NCBI GenBank assembly: GCA_949878575.1
Contig: CATLAX010000001.1
Span: 1-64,000 of the forward strand
Direction of reading: 5' to 3'
Origin: an uncultured Alphaproteobacteria bacterium
GTDB lineage: Bacteria; Pseudomonadota; Alphaproteobacteria; Rs-D84
DNA: 64,000 bases
The notes below the pieces were generated by a model, which saw nothing but the letters and a program-made list of their open reading frames with translations, was not told the DNA's origin and did no database searches. The position numbers and the translations under genes were made by a program. Positions 61,311 to 64,000 of this stretch are shown piece after piece. Positions within the stretch are counted from its first letter, which is position 1. Each line of letters opens with the position of its first letter.

Positions 61311-63098
61311 TTATTTTGCCGTGTGATGCAGCAGGCTTTGCACCGCCAAAGGAAAATCAGACGCCCGCGCCAGGTATGAACCGGACACCAGCGCATCGGC
61401 GCCGGCCGCCCAGCATGCGGGGGCTGTTTTATCGTTGATGCCGCCGTCAACCGTGATTTTAAAGTGCAGGTCGTATTTTTTTCGCGTGGCGGCCAGTACG
61501 GCGATTTTCTTTAACGCGGCGGGGTCAAACGACTGGCCGGCGGCGCCCGGGGCGACGGACATTACCATAACCTCGTCCAGGTCGCGCAAAACAGGTTTTA
61601 AAATGGCGACAGATGAATCCGGATGCAGCGCCACGCCGGCCCGCCGGCCCGCGGCCTTTATTTCACGGATTGCGGCCCGCACGCCGGATGTGTTCGTTGA
61701 CACGATTACCGTGTCCGCCCCGGCCGCTATTGCATCCGCCGCCCAGACGGACGGGCTTTCCGTCATTAAATGCACATGCAGATGGGATTGCGTGTGCGCG
61801 CGGATTTGTTTTAATTCTTTTATCCCGCCCGCAATGCGGTCAACATAAAAACCGTCCATTATGTCCACGTGAATCATGGATATGCCGCCGGATTTGAACA
61901 GCTCGTACGTTTCGTCGCGGCGCATGTCAAAACACAGGGTGCTGGGCATTATCGGGATAAAGCGCGCGGCGCGGCGCCGCGGGCGTGCGCCTATGCGCAA
62001 TATGCGCCGCATCCATGCGCCGCGGCGCGCCCATTTTTCCTGGCGTGCGCGTGCGGCGGCGATACGCGGGGCCTCTGCGTTCCAGACGTGCGCGGCCAGT
62101 GCGCGCGCCGCCGCGTCATATGGCAGTTTTTTTACCGGAATTGAAAAAGCGTTTTCAAAAAATGTCGCCGCGCCGTCCATTTCCGCCCCGCCGCCGGACA
62201 GTATTATTTTTACAGGTCTGTATTTTGCAATCGCCGCGGCGGCCGCGTCCTTTATCAGGGCCGCCACCTCCACCATGCGCGGCAGAACGATTTCGTTTAT
62301 GTCCGCGCGCGAGAAATCGTATGCGGCCTCGGCCGGGGTGAAACGGTCCATTTCCTGGGGAATCAAAGATGCGACGGCGCGCTTTATCCGGTCGGCCGAA
62401 TCAAAGTCTATGCCCGTTTTGTTCGCGATGTCGCGGCTGATTTTAGCACCGCCAACAGGAAATTTTTTATACATTACCGGGCCGCGGTCCGTCCATATTG
62501 ACGCCGTGGTGAATTCCGCCCCCAAATCAATGAACATTGTGTTTTCGTGCGGCCGCCGGGTGCGGGCGTTTAACAAAAACTGCGGATCAAAAAAGCCGTT
62601 GGCCTGAATGTGCGCGCGCCGCATCGCCGCCGTGATTTTGTCCATTTCGTCGCTGCGGACAAATATCGCGCCGAACGCCGATGTTAATGCGCGGTCCGTC
62701 TGGCCTACGGGCGACAATATGTTGCGTGCGCCCGGGGTGTCGTATCGCAGTGGGATTATGTGAATGGGAAAAAAGCCGTCCGGCGGTGTTATCTGGCCTA
62801 TCTGGGTGCGCACATCCGTCGCCGTTATTTTGTGCTCGGCGCCCCACGTGGTGCTTTTCGCCGTCATCTCAAACATGGCCGGACCAAAATCGCCCGTTAC
62901 ATACGCCGTGTCAAAATGTGCACCTATCTGGCGTTCCAGTTCGTCTATGACGGATTTTAGCGCGTATACGGTATCGCGGCTGTCCATGGAAAATACGGCC
63001 GATTTGTCAATTCGCGCGCTGCGCACGCGGTGCGCGCATCCGCGCACGCCGGACGCGCCGATATCCAGACACAAAAAAGATGAATCAAACAGGTTCAT
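61311..63098 (-). CDS. ftsA-rpe: FtsA--ribulose-phosphate 3-epimerase fusion protein
   Basis: One uninterrupted 595-aa frame. Residues 1-370 are FtsA, the actin-like anchor of the Z-ring: CLDIGASGVRG (phosphate 1), FIDLGAEFTTASIW (phosphate 2), IILSGGGAEMDG (adenosine) and a basic amphipathic tail WARRGAWMRRILRIG. Residues 380-595 are a complete Rpe barrel of the pentose phosphate pathway: PSTLCFD, HVDIMDGF with metal ligands H410 and D412, HLHVHLM with H443, VMSVAPGAAGQSF, and TVDGG with D551. The only internal ATG near the joint (Met384) has no ribosome binding site and would trim the first strand of the barrel. It follows ftsQ by six bases. I know of no described FtsA-Rpe fusion. Confidence 0.9.
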   Translation of the reverse strand: MNLFDSSFLCLDIGASGVRGCAHRVRSARIDKSAVFSMDSRDTVYALKSVIDELERQIGAHFDTAYVTGDFGPAMFEMTAKSTTWGAEHKITATDVRTQIGQITPPDGFFPIHIIPLRYDTPGARNILSPVGQTDRALTSAFGAIFVRSDEMDKITAAMRRAHIQANGFFDPQFLLNARTRRPHENTMFIDLGAEFTTASIWTDRGPVMYKKFPVGGAKISRDIANKTGIDFDSADRIKRAVASLIPQEMDRFTPAEAAYDFSRADINEIVLPRMVEVAALIKDAAAAAIAKYRPVKIILSGGGAEMDGAATFFENAFSIPVKKLPYDAAARALAAHVWNAEAPRIAAARARQEKWARRGAWMRRILRIGARPRRRAARFIPIMPSTLCFDMRRDETYELFKSGGISMIHVDIMDGFYVDRIAGGIKELKQIRAHTQSHLHVHLMTESPSVWAADAIAAGADTVIVSTNTSGVRAAIREIKAAGRRAGVALHPDSSVAILKPVLRDLDEVMVMSVAPGAAGQSFDPAALKKIAVLAATRKKYDLHFKITVDGGINDKTAPACWAAGADALVSGSYLARASDFPLAVQSLLHHTAK

Positions 63099-63104
63099 TT
63101 GTAT

Positions 63105-63785
63105 TTATTTTACCAGCACACGGGCGTCGTCGCGCATGTCTATTATACGAATGTCACGCGACAGCAGATCGTGTTTTTCATCCAGAACACGCAATGCCGC
63201 GATTGCCGCCGCCGCCCCGTTTTCGGGCAGTAACACCGTAATTCCGTCCGCGGTGTGCATGTTCCAGCGCCGGCCCTCCACCCATTCCATATAGTCCAGG
63301 CGGTTGATTATAGTATGCGCGGCCTTTGTTATTTCCGTTATGTCGTCAGGCACGGGGCCGCGGAACAATACGGATGCGGCGTTGCGCGTGTCCGTCGGGC
63401 GCCGTACAATCGTGCCGTCGGCGGATAATGGAAAGAAAGCCTCGCCATCGGTCCACTGGGCCACCGCCTGGTACATTTTTACCTTTACCGCTATGTTGCC
63501 GTTCGGCAGTCTGCGCACGGCCACGTCGCGCACACCGGGGGTCGCCGCAATTCGCGCCGCCTGGGCGTCCAGGTCAACGGAATATGTGTGCGTGCCGGGC
63601 GCAATGGCCGCGGCCGCCGCCACAGATGTCAAATCTGGTGTGCGCGACGTGGCCGATATTGATATTGAATGCACGCGCGCCGCCGAACCGTGGCCCAGAA
63701 CGGTCATTATTATCCGCGTTGCGAAATATGTCGCCAGAATTATAGAGGCGCCAAAGCACAGCCAAAACCATATGGAACGTTTCAT
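63105..63785 (-). CDS. ftsQ: cell division protein FtsQ
   Basis: FtsQ is the bitopic divisome protein that links early and late division proteins. The 226-aa protein has one membrane segment (about 8-28), a POTRA-like domain (HTYSVDLDAQAARIAATPGVRDVAVRRLPNGNIAVKVKMYQAVAQW) and the FtsQ beta domain. It is short for the family. The position before ftsA is standard. murB and ddl, often upstream, are not visible. TATAAT on the minus strand ends eight bases before the ATG, so the mRNA may be nearly leaderless. Confidence 0.9.
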   Translation of the reverse strand: MKRSIWFWLCFGASIILATYFATRIIMTVLGHGSAARVHSISISATSRTPDLTSVAAAAAIAPGTHTYSVDLDAQAARIAATPGVRDVAVRRLPNGNIAVKVKMYQAVAQWTDGEAFFPLSADGTIVRRPTDTRNAASVLFRGPVPDDITEITKAAHTIINRLDYMEWVEGRRWNMHTADGITVLLPENGAAAAIAALRVLDEKHDLLSRDIRIIDMRDDARVLVK

Positions 63786-63837
63786 GGCCTAAATTATAGC
63801 ATATTTTTGTCACAGAAAAAAGGGGAAGGCGAAAAAA

Positions 63838-64000
63838 TTACATCGCCCGCAACAGGTAGCCGCGTCTGAACATGCATTTGCGGTAAGAACCGACGGATTT
63901 TGACGTTGTGTTGCGCGGAACGCTCATCAAACTGCGCTGGCCCACGTCCTTGTACTCGTTTGATTGAAACGTCACCCACAGGCCGTCCCAGTCGGGCATC
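63838..64000 (-). CDS. unknown protein, C-terminal part or short gene at the window edge
   Basis: A frame open to the window edge encodes about 53 residues ending RKCMFRRGYLLRAM before a TAA. An ATG sits one base inside the edge (MPDWDGLWVTFQ), so the gene may be short or continue outside. It was too short for the ORF track. Codon composition resembles the neighbours. It does not look like the end of Ddl or MurB. No function can be given. Confidence 0.4.
   Translation of the reverse strand, partial: MPDWDGLWVTFQSNEYKDVGQRSLMSVPRNTTSKSVGSYRKCMFRRGYLLRAM

Noticed and set aside
61945-61965. Independent start for Rpe at internal Met384
   Set aside because: No Shine-Dalgarno or promoter is seen just upstream, and starting there would remove the first residues of the barrel strand IPIMPSTL.
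61876-62607. 243-aa plus-strand ORF over ftsA-rpe
   Set aside because: It is antisense to the fusion gene, with Arg/Ala-rich composition typical of GC-rich shadow frames.

Overview
The window reads as chromosome of a Gram-negative bacterium, most likely an uncultivated, probably host-associated alphaproteobacterium with a compact genome. The Gram-negative outer layer is shown by LpxK, LpxC, a PagL-like lipid A deacylase, MltA, SecB and an AsmA-like protein. The alphaproteobacterial reading rests on a DciA-type helicase loader, VirB3/VirB4 genes, the look of the tRNAs and a repeat of the kind found in Rickettsiales. It is inferred from gene content and not tested by phylogeny. Genes are packed tightly, often with ATGA-type overlaps, and both strands are used in short operons. 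No rRNA, CRISPR array, transposase or phage module is visible.

Layout. 0-9 kb: a degenerate tRNA-Thr, a Stealth-type sugar-phosphate transferase, ileS behind what looks like a leader-peptide attenuator, nth, then pheS-pheT and rpmI-rplT on the minus strand. 9-17.5 kb: an elongation and replication run, mreC-mreD-mrdA-rodA-topA-dnaG. 17.5-26 kb: ychF, an orphan SufBD-domain protein, a minus-strand virB3-virB4 operon with two envelope proteins, rpmJ, a GNAT enzyme and an ABC-F protein. 26-35 kb: tRNA-fMet, a lipid A operon (DUF374 acyltransferase-lpxK-lpxC-lipoprotein), then an R64-like type IVb pilus block (pilO, pilP, pilQ, pilR) followed by two structured RNA candidates and a secreted PLD nuclease. 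35-45.5 kb: mainly DNA repair and recombination (RusA-like, gyrB, an HhH-GPD glycosylase, ung, mnmE-ruvA, yebC-ruvC, dciA) with mltA. 45.5-53 kb: secB, tRNA-Met with a duplicated 3' end, pagL, an acyl-CoA synthetase, xthA, a GT6 glycosyltransferase, and an ArsR-like tandem regulator facing two uncharacterised genes. 53-64 kb: tRNA-Thr, aspS behind a T-box-like leader, an AsmA-like protein, uvrB, tsaE, a coiled-coil lipoprotein, and ftsQ followed by an ftsA gene fused in frame to ribulose-phosphate 3-epimerase.

Most striking points: the FtsA-Rpe fusion protein; a T-box-like motif in front of aspS in a proteobacterium; a nine-codon ileS leader with three consecutive Ile codons followed by an intrinsic terminator; several long intergenic RNAs with competing or pseudoknotted helices that I could not assign to a known family; and surface glycan genes including a GT6 enzyme with the bacterial NxN motif.

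Promoters resembling sigma-70 are easy to see and often have 16-17 bp spacing (tRNA-fMet, tRNA-Met, tRNA-Thr, rpmJ, aspS). Several genes start only a few bases after a -10 box, which suggests leaderless or nearly leaderless mRNAs. ORF-track starts include TTG and GTG; where a better ATG with a Shine-Dalgarno or promoter context exists, I moved the start.
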